A stretch of DNA of 64,000 nt from Syngnathus acus (Eukaryota; Chordata; Actinopteri; Syngnathiformes; Syngnathidae): contig NC_051096.1 in the NCBI RefSeq assembly GCF_901709675.1, forward strand, positions 8,583,001 through 8,647,000, read 5' to 3'. The position numbers and the translations under genes were made by a program. A model generated the notes under the pieces. That model was not told where the DNA came from and did not search any database. It saw nothing but the letters and a program-made list of their open reading frames with translations. Positions within the stretch are counted from its first letter, which is position 1. Each line of letters starts with the position of its first letter. This document shows positions 1 through 41,838 of this stretch, in pieces.

Positions 1-36
1 CACTCACTCACTCACTCACTCACTCACTCACTCACA
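1..36. repeat. (CACT)n microsatellite
   Basis: Pure tetranucleotide repeat cut by the left edge of the window, in the gabbr1 intron after the TM2 exon. Confidence 0.9.
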
Positions 37-208
37 AAGCGCTCTTACGCTATGTTGATTGATATTGTGACTTGAGGGATGCCCGACACTCTGCTTTGCA
101 GCCCATTGTCAACTGCTCAGGGCTGACCAAATGTTGGTCGTATATGGCATAACGTACGAGGATGCCGATAACGTCTGGAATTTGAAGATAGTTGGGGCTC
201 AGGATTTC

Positions 209-264
209 CCTCCCTCCCAGCCTCCCTCCCTCCCTCCCTCCCTCCCTCCCTCCCTCCCTCCCTC
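209..264. repeat. (CCCT)n microsatellite
   Basis: Interrupted CCCT tetranucleotide tract in the gabbr1 intron downstream of the exon at 390-522. Confidence 0.9.
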
Positions 265-389
265 GCTGCACTTGTGGGACCCAGAGCCGCCCAGCTTCTA
301 AATGTCTATACAAAGCCCGGTCCGACCATCCGTCTCCATGGCAACTGTGCATTTGCTCCCAAGAAAATGGCGTGATTGAGAGAGCGTAC

Positions 390-23099
<22,710 letters not shown>

Positions 23100-23107
23100 C
23101 TTTCCAC

Positions 23108-26100
23108 CTGGAAGGAAACAAACAAACAAACACAAAAGAGGATGATGCGTTTAGTGTAAAGAGACAATTTGACACAAGCTGCCAGCCAGCACTATTTCCG
23201 TCTCAGAATAAACAACATAAGCGGTATGACAATTCACTTATTGATCAATCTGTTCTATTAAGATGGAAAAAAAAAGGAAAAAGCTGGCCGGGATGGACAG
23301 ATATTCAAATCCAGATCATTATCATCACACACGTTCACAATCCAAAGGAATGCACCGCGTCTGCTTTCCTAACATCACATATGATCTATTTGCTTTCGAG
23401 GACATGGCATTCTCATGCAAATGAGCCTTGGGCTCATTGTCATTGCATTTGAAAAATTCAACAATGCTTCACCTCGGAGTTATTGCCTCTCAAAGTCACA
23501 ATCGGCCAAATCTTGTCAAAATGGAGTGGAGCCGGTGCAATTGGAAGTATACTATGTGTAGTAAATCGGATTTTAAATACACGTATCGATAATAATGAAA
23601 AAAATCATCTATATACAAGTACGTATATATATATATTCATGAATATGAGCAATATTAACAGCTAGCCCCTGGCTGCATGGCACAAAAGAAGACAAATGTG
23701 ACAAATGGCAATTTGTCAGAAAACGTGCTCAGCTCGTCGAGAACAAGGAGAGTGTGTAGCACTTTTACCGGGCTCTTCTTGTTTGTAGATTCTAAAATGC
23801 CTCCGGCCTGCACGTGCCTGCCTTATATGAAGCATTCTCCGAGAATGTGATGCTGCAAATGGTAGCGTTCAATTCGTGTACACAACACTAAATAATGTTG
23901 GACTTCATTCCAAAACATTTGCAGGGAAGTGAACACAAAAAAACAAAAAACAAATCACTGTCCTCCTCTGACTGCAAAAGGCAGCAAATGTGGCGATTGC
24001 TGTTGCCTAGCAACCACCATTCACATCCACATCCACATCCACTCTCTCTCTCTCTCCTGTGTGTGGATTAGGCACCAATGATGGTTTGTCTTGTATGGTT
24101 CCCATCACAGCTTGTCACCGCAAGCCCCACCAGCCTCATTGACAGGATGAAGAAAAAAAACAATCGACATGATGCCCTGGCTGGCTAACGTATAAAGCAA
24201 GCTGTTTTCATGCCAACGTCAAGCTGATTTATGATGAGCTGAAGGCTCTTTTTATAATCCTTGACTCAAATCAATTCAGAAGCAAATTGTTGTTCCTTTT
24301 TCCTTCCTATTCGAGCAAGACTTTCAAAATGTCCATGACTTCTGTCATACACTTAGTATCTCCACACATAGCCTCCCTGCGTCAAAACATTGGTGGCATT
24401 CTCTTGCTAGCCTTGAGGAAATTCAAATAGGATGTCATCCAGTCATACACAATTCAAAGGGCAACATGCTCTCGTCGTTTTCACAGTTCCAAATGCTATT
24501 GTTAAAAGGTCCCTCGTAATGAAGACGATGAATTGACCTGTCCAGATCAATGGCGCAACTCCTAACAGCAATTGCAGGACTGAGGTGTTTGCAAAAAGCT
24601 GCTCGTGTTGCTTCGGTGTGCTCCTGTTGCCAGTTGGTGGTGCCACCAGTCAACTTCCCTTGGCACAAGCGCAAAATAAGACCCCGCCGCGGGGCCTATC
24701 CATGGACTGTGACCATCCAAAGAAATGCCTCATTTGCATGGAGCTGGCTTCAACATTTTGGATTGCAATCACTTTTTAGAGATCAGCTGGGATTTGGAGA
24801 AACAGATCAGTGCTCCAAGTTGTTATCAGATTGGAGGAAAAGCATGCTTGCATACAATTCAACCTAAAAGGGAAGGAAGTTTCCCTCCATCTAGTCTCAG
24901 TTGAATGGATTTGAATTTCATTGATTTGGAGAAACATTTGAATTTTATAAGGCAGGTTGAAATGATCGCACGGAGTGGCCCTTCATCAAATTTCAAAATT
25001 AAAATGGATCACAATGTTCAAGTTGTGATAACAGTGTTGACCACTAGGTGGCAAGACTCCACTTCTCCTCTCGTAGAGAAGAACAGCTCCTGGCAAGTAG
25101 CCAGCCAGGAGCAAAGGAGTCTGTGTTTGGATCAAATAGGAAGGCCACACCAAGGTGCCTAGTTTTCTTCTTTCGACAAACATTTCAACTTGTCGCCGCT
25201 CTCTTTTTAAAAACTGAACTTGTTTGATTTTTTTGCAATGATCCTCATACGGTGTGCCATCTTTCTTCTTTCTTTCTTTCTTTCTTTCTTTCTTTCATAG
25301 CAAAGTGCAGCAGTTGAAGAAATAAAAGCGCAATCTTTCTTTAATAGCAAAGTGCAGCGAAAAACGCTGCAAGCGTTGTAAAGGAAGACCTTGCCTCAAA
25401 GTGAAACATACCATAGTTGGGGGCAAATGTAACGAAGCAATAAACAATAGGAAACACTAAGCGGTGAAGGCAAGCATAAATCAGCAGGAACGACCCTCAC
25501 CGCTGCCTGCAACCGTTGTGACAACGGATCGGCCCTGAGGCAGCGCAGCAAATCTTACCCGAGCGAGCGAGCGAGCTGAGAGCGCAAAGAAAAAAGGAAG
25601 AAAAAACCTCCCGACTTTACAAAGTAAAGCTGACAAGGAATGGAAGCATTTCCGAGCACGGGAAAAGAACAAAGGCCCCAGCCGAGGCCACAAGTTGATC
25701 TCCTAAAGTACTACCCGCGAGGACGACGGAGGAGAAAAGTCCTCAAGCCGTCCGTCTCACGGAGCCAAAGTCACCATTTCATCTCATCTGCCAGCAGGCC
25801 GCAAATAGTTCCGACACCTCCACTTCAAGCCTTTTTCCCTCTGGCGTTGTGTTGTTTATTAGTCTTTACATATTCACTTGGAAGTCAAAATGCTGCAGGA
25901 GATTTCTGGCAAATACACATCCAAACTACATTCAAACTGTCTGATTGAAAGAATAGTGCCGTTTGAAGATATGAAGCATTTGTCGCCGCACATTTGAGTT
26001 CATGTCCAAACTAAGTTTGAATGAAAGATTTCTGACAAACAAAATGGTTCTTATTATAGTTGATTCGATCGAGTGACTGATTGACTTTGCGTCCACATAG

Positions 26101-29100
26101 CTATGTTTTGCAATGTCTTCCTTGTGGGACTATCATATCAATATCTCTCAAATGAGATGAAAGGATCCATCACAAAGCAACGGCCCGTCGGAAATCTCAC
26201 CAGAAAAGCAATACAGGATGACATGACAGCGTTGCCTCGACTTACCTGCTAGAAAACCAATCCATGTTGTTAAGCACGGCTCCAGTCGCCTGACAACCGC
26301 CTCTTAATGAATAGTCCTTTACCTACACCTTAAAAAGATTCCTATGCTGGGAAGTCTCTGGGAAGATTTGTCTCATTTTTCATGGCACCAAATTGCGTTG
26401 ATTTCGACAATCTAACATGGCTCGCAATTATCGTGCAGTTCAAAATATTCCACTCTGTGAGTGAAAAAGTCTTTCTATTTTTAGGTACTCTCGTAGTTGT
26501 TGGTTCCATTCTGAAAAGCACTTAGCATGCACAGCTAAATATTTGAAGGGCGCCAACTTTTGACCATGATAAAATGCTACTTTGTTTTTTTAGTGAATAA
26601 TCTCAATAGTCCATGAAAATAAAAAGGCCTGCATAACTGGAGCGTAGTTGATGCTTTAAACAGCATTCATTTGACTCGGAAGAAATGATAGATGATGGAC
26701 TCATCTTTGAATGAATGCACTTAGTTACAAGAATAAATAAGGGGAGTAGTCCGTGGAAAAGACAATACTACAGCATTTGAACCTAATGTGTACATTCAGT
26801 CTCCGGATGTTCCACTTGAGACGGATTGCAGTCTATGAGAGGCACATTGTGATCTGCCAATAGTCTCATTAAGCACCAACAACTTGGTCCGTCCGTCCGC
26901 ACCTTGACGTCAGCCATCGCGTGCGCACGGATGGAAAGGAAAGGAAAGCACGTCACTATGTAGAAGAAGAGCAACGCCCACGCGTCTACTCGCACTGCCT
27001 GCATCGTGCATGGGCCGGCCGGCCGGCCGGCTTGTCTCATTCAGGTGAGGTGACATGAGATGAGAGCGAGCGAGCGAGCGAGCGAGCGCACGTGCAAGGA
27101 AGCAGGCAAGTCAGCAAGCGAGCGAGCGAGCAAGCATGCAAGCAAGCAAGTGCTTAATTACAGCAGCTGCAGCGGCTCGCTCGCTCGTATCCGCGCAAGG
27201 GCGGGCGCCTTTAAACCTACGAGCACATTTCACGTTCGAACGTGCTCCAAACGTGTCACTAATATTACAGCAATCGAGTGCATAGCGAAAAATCTCGGAT
27301 GACCGAGGCAACACACATCAAAGTGCGCTGCAAACGTATGCGACACTCTCACACAGACAAAAATCAAAAGTTCAACAGCCACAATTGTTAGTTGTACTCA
27401 CAAGAAGCATCGGGCGGCTGGATGAGCAGGCTGACATCGATTGACTGAAGGCTTCGTGGCTGCATTGAGTGCAAAAGTGGCTCCCGTGGACAATTAGTAG
27501 GGGAAAGGAAAGGAAGGGAAGGGAAGCAAGCGGTTTTCACTCCCAACTCGTAGCGCGCTTGCTCCGTGCGTGCGTGCGTGCGCCCAAATGAAATCCTGTC
27601 TATAGCTCGTTCGCTCGCTCAATCTTGTTCACTTTCCACAAAATGCGCCGATTTGACACACAATAACAAACATTTGACAGACACACACGCACACTCACAC
27701 GGCGTTCCACGGCCGTGGATCTTCTGCCCCCTCCTCCTCCTCCTCCTCTCCTTCCTTTCCTTCCTCTCCTTCACCATAATACCTCGCTCGCTCGCTCGCT
27801 GATGACGTCACTGCAAAATTCGGCCGCAGATAACATATTCAGAAGGGGATGTGTAAAAAAAATAAAAAAATAAAATGCAAGTACAACACAAAATCCAAAA
27901 GCAAACTCATTTTGGAATGTTTCCATGACGCACAATCAGGTGCGCTTGGAGGCATGGCGTGAGTGCACAGAAAAATATAAGAAAGAAAGAAAGAAAGAAA
28001 GAATTGACTTATCCAATATGAGTAGTTAGTGGATTAAATAATGGTTATAAACACGAACATCAAAACCACTTTATAGACAATACAGTAAACTTCCCTCCAT
28101 CGTTGGTTCCATATTTCTTTTATTATTATTTTGGGGGTCTTTTTGCAGTTAATAACATGTACTTTTAATGTCTTCAACAAAGATCAAATTCTACAAAGGC
28201 TGCATGACTTTCTCATTTGGCACATTGATGATATCATTCACTTTCAGGGGAGAGAATTGGTGCAGTGCCATTGAAAAAGTAGATGTCCAAAATATCAGCG
28301 TAGCGCTTCTTTTCTCGTACAAAAAATGTGCCAGCCAGCCAGCCAGCCAGCCAGGCTTCTGCACTCTCAACAAGAGCCGTCACCTGACGCTTGAGCTCTG
28401 CTTATCACAATGTTGGCAAGATCATGAAAAAATACACTGCTGCTGCTCTCGCTAGATAAGAGCATATGCAGAAAGCAAGCTCAGCATGAATCCAATCTCC
28501 TGTTAAGGAAAATGACACTTTGTCACTCAACTGAGGGAAGCGGTTGGCTGTGCATGGTTGATAAATTGCTGAGACCTGCGGCTGAGACCTGCTGTGGCTG
28601 TGGCTGTAGCAGTGGCTGCCCCCCCCCCCCCCATAGCTGTGATCCACTCATCAGTGTGCAGCCAGCAGAATGGTGTGAGCGCTAAAGCCTCCATGTTTGT
28701 TGAGAAAAAGCTGCAGCGTGAGGGTCATGTCTCTCCGCTGCTCATTTATCAGAGTCCACAGACTCCACATGCTCAAGCTCTCTTTTCCTTTTTTCAACTC
28801 ATGTCGTTTCTTCAAACCGAAAATAAACCCCCTACAAAGTCAAACAGGTACGCCGGGAACATCAGGCAGTCTTTTTCTAAACTGAAGGTTGGTGACAGCC
28901 ATTTTCTAGAAAACAGAAATGAATGCACAAAGGAAGTTGCCACGCTGAGGACTTGTGCCAAGTAGCAGGATGATATGAGAGAGAGAGAGAGAGGACCAGG
29001 TTACCAATCTTGTTCACTCAGCAAATAAATGGAGTGCTTGTATTCCCTGATGTCTTTCTTCATTTTACCTAGTTGAGAAATGAGAGAGGATCTGAGAAGC

Positions 29101-29320
29101 ACAAAGGGCATCCCGCCCGCCTCCTCTTGATCATTCCCAGCGCCATCCATCCATCCATCCATCCATCCATCCAATCGAGCTTTTATGAATCCCTCACTTT
29201 GCTTGCATTGCTCCTATCAGAGAGAACATTTCGCTCCCATTTGAGTTTGCTGGGCAAATTGCACGCTTGAAACAAATCAATAAAGTCCAGATGAGTATTG
29301 AGATGAAAACACCAATATAT
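23108..29320. other. gabbr1 upstream intron / intergenic sequence without recognised coding exons
   Basis: I found no open frame resembling a known protein on either strand. The stretch holds short microsatellites ((TTTC)n at 25258-25297, (GCGA)n at 25558-25575, GGCC runs near 27013, (GAGC)n at 27064-27090, (GGCT)n near 28330, (ATCC)n at 29145-29172) and CpG-rich patches at 25.5-25.8 and 27.0-27.8 kb. These patches are the best places for 5' exons of gabbr1. Confidence 0.5.
27402..27802 (-). promoter_or_regulatory. Candidate gabbr1 1a first exon and promoter with CRE sites
   Basis: On the minus strand a strong donor (CTT|gtgagtac) sits at 27402, preceded by CpG-rich sequence. A perfect palindromic CRE (TGACGTCA) lies just upstream at 27803-27810 and a second one at 26905-26912. 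Together with the acceptor at 23108 this fits a non-coding first exon of gabbr1. CREB/ATF control of mammalian GABBR1 promoters is established; here it is inferred. Another possible donor (GCG|gtgagg) is at about 25500. Confidence 0.4.
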
Positions 29321-29323
29321 TGG

Positions 29324-29329
29324 TTTATT
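29324..29329 (-). terminator. Polyadenylation signal of sh3bp5l
   Basis: AATAAA on the minus strand about 215 nt beyond the stop codon; no other canonical signal lies nearer the stop. Confidence 0.6.
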
Positions 29330-29542
29330 GTTCTGAGAATTGGAAAATAATTTCCTTTTTTACAGCAGCTAACTAAAATCAATAAGTTATCTTTTCAGTC
29401 AAGCTTCACTTATGTACACACAAACACCTTTTAAAGCTTTACCTTATTATACACACATATTAACAATGCACAATCAATCAATCAATGTAATCTAAATAGA
29501 CTCGTCACTCTCCTCATTTTTTTGGGGCCGTTTGCGATCCAT

Positions 29543-32942
<3,400 letters not shown>

Positions 32943-33035
32943 TTGCGGCCTGTCGCTCAAGCTGAGCGCGAAACGAGGCGTCTTGCACGCGGGTGGCGCT
33001 TTTCTTGCAGAAGGTCACCCATTCCAACGTGGCGA

Positions 33036-33194
33036 GCTTTGCACGGTAGATTTGGCCGTCTAGCTAAGATTAGCTGCTAAAGGCGCTCGCTTTGCACGGT
33101 AGATTTGGCCGTCTGGCTAAGACTAGCTGCTAAAGGCGCTCGCTTTGCACGGTAGATTTGGCCGTCTAGCTAAGACTAGCTGCTAAAGGCGCTC
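33036..33194. repeat. 3 x 53-bp minisatellite upstream of sh3bp5l
   Basis: Three nearly identical 53-bp units begin at 33036, 33089 and 33142 (each starts GCTTTGCACGGTAGATTTGG). They are followed by CGCTCGCTCTTCTG-type CT-rich repeats to about 33260. The block lies about 95 bp upstream of the sh3bp5l ATG, in its 5'UTR/promoter. Confidence 0.95.
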
Positions 33195-33555
33195 GCTCGC
33201 TCTTCTGCTCGCTCGCCTGCTCGCTCGCTCTTCTGCTCGCTCTTCTGCTCGCTCGCCCCGTCCAGTCAAGCTGCGCGTGTGACGGGCGCGCGTCCCCACA
33301 CACAATGCGCTTTCCCCACAATGCGCTTGCACATGACTACTCCCCACAAGTCTTCCTTGTCATCTTGTCGATTGCATGTGCATGCTACTGGTGCTCATCA
33401 TTTTTGGTTGACTGTCATCTGAAATTTGGAAATCTGGCAGCGTGATATACATTTCGTCAACAAAGAATTTGAATCAATGTGTATGATTCAAAATTGATCA
33501 TCATGAATTCTGGAAGGCACTTGCAAAGACATTGCATTGTTCACGTTTGCAAAGG

Positions 33556-33561
33556 TTTATT
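33556..33561 (-). terminator. Polyadenylation signal of gtf2h4
   Basis: AATAAA on the minus strand about 150 nt after the gtf2h4 stop codon. Confidence 0.6.
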
Positions 33562-33708
33562 TTGTTGTCATTACAGTTAACTTTGTGGATACAAAAGTGG
33601 CTCGTGGCATGACCAGCATCGATTCGTGAGGTATGCTAAAAGTACTGGGGAAGGGAAGTGCGGACTCGATTGTGGGAGGGATAGCATCCCTCCTGGTTCC
33701 TTTTCACC

Positions 33709-37576
<3,868 letters not shown>

Positions 37577-37666
37577 TTTCTAATCGTTAATTTCGATTTA
37601 AAAAAAGAAAAGAAAAAATGTCTGCATGCTGCAGCAAATCCTAATAGGTGTAATAATTGTAAGAAA

Positions 37667-38104
37667 TCAACTGTTCCAATGAACTCTCTCTCGTAGCAGC
37701 TCGTCCAAGCGATCGTGTTCAATCGTTGTGGTGTCAGAACGCCACTTGATCCTCATTTGCCGAAAAAAAACTCGTCTGTTTTCACAGAATGTTCTTAACT
37801 TGAACTGATCAAGTAAAGCATGGAAGCCGCATTGCTGCTGTTGTTGTTGTTGTTGTCTTCCTTTGAGCCCATTGAACGGGGTCGGTCGGTTGGCCGGCTG
37901 CGTTACCGCTACCGGCTCATGTGACATTGTTTGTGCGCTCTTATTGGTTTGGAATCCTTCTTCTCTATCGTCAATTTGCTCCTTGGATGCGCTACTCCCA
38001 CCTAGAGGCACATTTTGCGACTGCACTGGAACGGATCCAAGTTCGGTGGCATTCTTTGGTATCATTTGAAATAGTGTCGAGGAAAAATGAGCTCTTTGGT
38101 CCAT
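37667..38104 (-). CDS. Unrecognised 145-residue open frame between polr1h and gtf2h4
   Basis: A single-exon frame from ATG (38104) to TGA fills most of the gap between the polr1h poly(A) signal and the gtf2h4 start, ending 91 nt upstream of the gtf2h4 ATG. Its composition is not simple repeat: polar, one Gln run (eight residues, CAA/CAG-coded), and a basic C-terminal part (NRRVFFRQMRIKWRSD). I recognise no domain or homologue. It may be a small gene, an upstream open frame in the gtf2h4 leader, or chance. The ATG context is moderate, with G at +4. Confidence 0.3.
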   Translation of the reverse strand: MDQRAHFSSTLFQMIPKNATELGSVPVQSQNVPLGGSSASKEQIDDREEGFQTNKSAQTMSHEPVAVTQPANRPTPFNGLKGRQQQQQQQQCGFHALLDQFKLRTFCENRRVFFRQMRIKWRSDTTTIEHDRLDELLRERVHWNS

Positions 38105-38259
38105 GATACCGACTATTTTGCCACTGGCCGGCCAGTGACTAGAACAAAAATCCCATTCGAGCTGTCAACAAGTTGATGAATTGGCACCCGTGCTGAACAC
38201 TTTGGGTGTTTTTTCTTTTCCATTATTCAGTGAGATGTCCAATCAGACTTGAATCCTCT

Positions 38260-38265
38260 TTTATT
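38260..38265 (-). terminator. Polyadenylation signal of polr1h
   Basis: AATAAA on the minus strand about 95 nt past the polr1h stop. Confidence 0.65.
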
Positions 38266-38359
38266 ACGGTTGCCTTAAAACGTCTATAAGCATTTTACGA
38301 TGACAAATATGACATTTTTGGTGAATCAGCAAAACATTGACAAAAGTTGCAAAATTCTC

Positions 38360-38949
38360 TCACGAGTCTTCCTTCTCTTGGTACCTGTAACAAAACATGC
38401 ACAATCATCAGCAGATAGCAGACAATAACTTGATTGAAGAGATTTGCTAGTTCTACCTGCAGTGCATACATGTGAAGAAGACAGTCTGGCCTTCATCTGC
38501 AGATCTCATCTGCCTCGTGTGATAAATCATGCCTTCTTTATTGCACCTACTGCAGCGTCTGTCGATCTGAAACAGTACGAGTCCGTGAATTGGCCAAGAG
38601 GACTCGAATGAACCATGCGTTCGAGAGGCAGTAAAGGATTCCATCTTACCACAGGACCCTTTACTTCAGTGTCGTTACTACTCTCCTGGACCATGGAAGA
38701 CTTGTCCACCGGATTGAATACGACTGTCGAGCGAATTTCTCGACCTGACAACTCTAGACAGCAAAAAGTACATCCAAAGCTGGGAGCAAAGTGTACGGCG
38801 GCGGCTGCGGCGGCGGCGGCAGCAGTCGTACCTGACACAGAGATGGAAAAGGAGCAGCGGGGACAGCAGATGGCGTCTTCCATCCCTGGTAAAGGAAGAA
38901 CATTGCCACACTCTGGACAGAAGTTGGGATCACCAGTAAAACATGACAT
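38360..38949 (-). CDS. polr1h: RNA polymerase I subunit H (RPA12/ZNRD1)
   Basis: Small zinc-ribbon subunit of RNA polymerase I, needed for transcript cleavage and elongation in the nucleolus. Coding exons: 38832-38949, 38650-38753, 38457-38566, 38360-38384; 118 residues (human 126). The N-terminal zinc ribbon has CPECGNVLPLPG and CCPRC. The C-terminal TFIIS-like ribbon has CSRCNKEGMIYHTRQMRSAD and FFTCMHCRYQEKEDS, with the invariant Asp-Glu pair of the hairpin in SADEGQTVFF. The 5'UTR is split: acceptor at 38952, donor GAAAG|gtaag at 39186. Antisense open frames over this gene are shadows. The poly(A) signal AATAAA is at 38260-38265. ZNRD1 and PPP1R11 are neighbours in human; here mgat1 and vars2 separate them. 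Confidence 0.95.
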
Positions 38950-39185
38950 GTCTGGAAGAAGACAAGAGAAGAGAAGATACGCCTTTTACCTATGCTTTCA
39001 AGTGATCGTCAACGGTAACGTATTGTTGCGTATGAAAACAACGCCTGGCTGCCCACGGTGTATGAACTTGTCAACAGGGCAGCATGAGCGGCACGTGGCA
39101 GGCAATACCTATCTGGAAATGATACATTATTCACAAATAATAAGAAAGCACGCAGTTCTGCGTGGGTATCATAATTGCTTCTTAC

Positions 39186-39275
39186 CTTTCCGTTGTCCCA
39201 AATAACGCTATAAACAAAATGTTAAGCGTTCACTACGATGCCTGAGTCGACGCGTCGCACAAATATGACGTCACT
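39186..39275 (-). promoter_or_regulatory. polr1h first exon and promoter with a CRE
   Basis: A donor at 39186 marks a short non-coding exon. A perfect CRE palindrome (TGACGTCA, 39266-39273) lies about 80 nt upstream of the donor, which suits a proximal promoter element of a housekeeping gene. Promoter function is inferred. Confidence 0.5.
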
Positions 39276-40114
39276 CAAAAAAAAAAAAAGGAGTTCTGGG
39301 AAAATGCACAGTATTCATTTTACAACATTCATTTGTAAACATCTTTGATGATGTCAGAAAAATGTGTCCTTTTTGTTTCTGATGTGTACATTTCTTTTTT
39401 AAATCAACCAATCAATCAATACTGAATGATGAAAAAATGCACTGCATAAGATCGAGAGTGCACTGGCTGTATCCAAATGTTCAGTTCCATTCTCTCTCCC
39501 CCGGTTATTTCATGTTTCTCAATCAATTTGTAAAGCTTAAATACTTTTGCCCGAGAGACACAACGCGGTGTGTAGAATGGCAATGTGAAAACGTTTTCGG
39601 GTAAACCTAAATCAGTGTGCGCGTGAGTGCAAGAGGAAGTTGAGCAAGCATCCAACAGGATGACTGAGCGGAACTGCTGAGCTGAGCAGACTCAGCTTCT
39701 GGACTGTTTGTCACAGCAGCAGGACATTGCACTGCTCCCTGCTACAGCTTTTCATTGTTATTCGAAAAGGTATTGCTACTCAAATACTGGAAAGTCAGCA
39801 AATTGTGGGCCAATAGTGGAGTCACTGTTCGTCAGTCTCGGCATCTCAAAGCCTTACTTAAAAGTGAGGAAAAACAACCCCTGGCAAAAAGGATCGAATC
39901 ATCGCTCTTGGTGGGTGATCATTAAAACAACAACAACAACAACAGTATAAATATAAAAGCTTGTCTCTTAGAATTTACATGATCAGTAAAAAGCCTTAAT
40001 TCAATTGATCGAAACATTTATACAAAAGCCCAGTTGAGCTGTCATCCACACACACAAACATCAATCCAAAGTAAAAATGCTTCAAACATTGGCGCAAATA
40101 TCAAAATAGTTGAT

Positions 40115-41697
40115 TTTATTCATCATGTATTAAAGATCTAAACACAGGCAGTGTTTCTTCTCACCAAACAGACATGTCGCTCAATCTCATGGACGAAAAG
40201 CGTTATACAGTACAGTGATGATTTCTTGACACTCACCAGCGTTCTGTTTTTGTTTTGTTTTTAAGCAGAAAGAAAGAAAGAGACAAAAAAAAAAAAAAAG
40301 CAGACAATCATTTTGGTTTTTCAACAAACCTAAGATGACCAAACCACGGTTTGGATGAAAACTACCACCAGCCAGCCCTGCTGTCAAGATTTCATCTTAC
40401 AAAATCACCCTTCATTGTGGCAGTATCTTCAGACAGACCAAATGCAGTCTCCTGTCGCACAAAAGTGGTTGCAGATTAACACTCAGAAAATGGACAATCA
40501 AGCTCATGGCAAAGTCATTCAAAATCCGACAGAGAATCAACAAAAGCATTTCAAACAAAAGATTGTCAGTCAGTCCAAATAGTGTCTTATACATTACCTA
40601 CTTAACATCAAATCCCCCCTTAGAGCAGTCATGGAATGCTTTTAAAATGTCTCCACAACAAAACATCTCATTACATGGCACTTGCAAAGAGCATGTGCAT
40701 GTTGGAGCGTGTCCATTTTGAGGACACCATGAAAGTGGTTTTTTGTTTTTTGACTATTAGAGAGGAAATGAACAATAGACACAAACAAGTTGGTTTGAAA
40801 ATCACCGGTAGCTTTTATCTGGACATTTTGCTTCCGGACGACCGCGCTCGAATTTCAAGCGACAACGGCGACGACAAAAAGAAAAGTCCACCATCCTTGA
40901 CTGCCATTGCCCAGCTAAAATTGACCTCTGACTTCTTCCATGGCAGTGAACAAATGAATCCTTATAGGTAAGATAGGTACATGTTCTACTGTTATCAGCA
41001 TCCGGTTACTTTTCTGGCATTCTTTTTCCATGAATGGACAAAACATTGGGGGTAGTGATTAGAAAAATACTTCGGTAGAAATAGTAAAGTTGATGTCAAG
41101 CAACACTTTACTGGGACAAGAGACAGCCAATGATTTTAAAAAAGTCCCACAATTGATAAAGACCACAATAACCTGTTTGTGAGCGCTTGTTTCAAAATCA
41201 ATGCAATGCTCAGTGGTCAAACTGAACCGTACCACCAAATGACATGTTTTGGTTATTGCAGGATGTGAACTGGAGAAGGTAATAAAGGTTTTGGCCTTCA
41301 AGCAAAATGATTCGTATTCACTTCGGCTTATTAGTCTTGCATTTCAACACTCGGACTCCGCAGGTCAGCTCGATCATATTTGGCTGGCTGGCTGGCTGGA
41401 ATAGGCCAGAGATTCCTGTCTGCCGCTCATAAAGGCCAGCTATCATCATAGCTGTCTGATTGTTTGACAGATGGAAACACTTGCGCACCACATTGACAGA
41501 GTTCCCAAGTCTTGTGACTCTTTTTTTTGGCCTGACACTGGAATATGACCCAAATCCAAAGATTATTTACAGCTGCTGTCTGTCTGTCAGGTTATTTAGG
41601 AGCAAACCGAACCATACAACTTGATGGGTGGCTGAAAAAAGAAAGGCACTGTGCCAAAAGCTGTGTTCAAGAGTGGAATTTTGCTCTCATGAGATTG

Positions 41698-41738
<41 letters not shown>

Positions 41739-41838
41739 TGGTTGGTGCCGTGCCCCTCCCCCCCTCTGAGCCACTGGTGTGCTGTTGGAATTCCATCTTC
41801 AGGATTGGGCACCTCTGAGGATTCCCAACATTTGCGTC
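40115..41838 (-). other. mgat1: Probable mgat1 3'UTR
   Basis: About 1.7 kb follows the mgat1 stop and ends at an AATAAA (minus strand, 40115-40120). It holds a (TG)n microsatellite at 41699-41735 and no recognisable coding sequence. A 111-codon plus-strand frame at 40636-40971 has no family resemblance. The remaining 39276-40114 is intergenic, with nothing recognised. Confidence 0.5.

Noticed and set aside
38615-39205. 196-codon plus-strand open frame with a poly-Ala run
   Set aside because: It overlaps three structures of the minus-strand polr1h gene (two exons and the split leader), and the Ala run is intronic GGC repeat.
40636-40971. 111-codon plus-strand open frame
   Set aside because: No known domain, and it lies antisense to the probable mgat1 3'UTR; likely chance.
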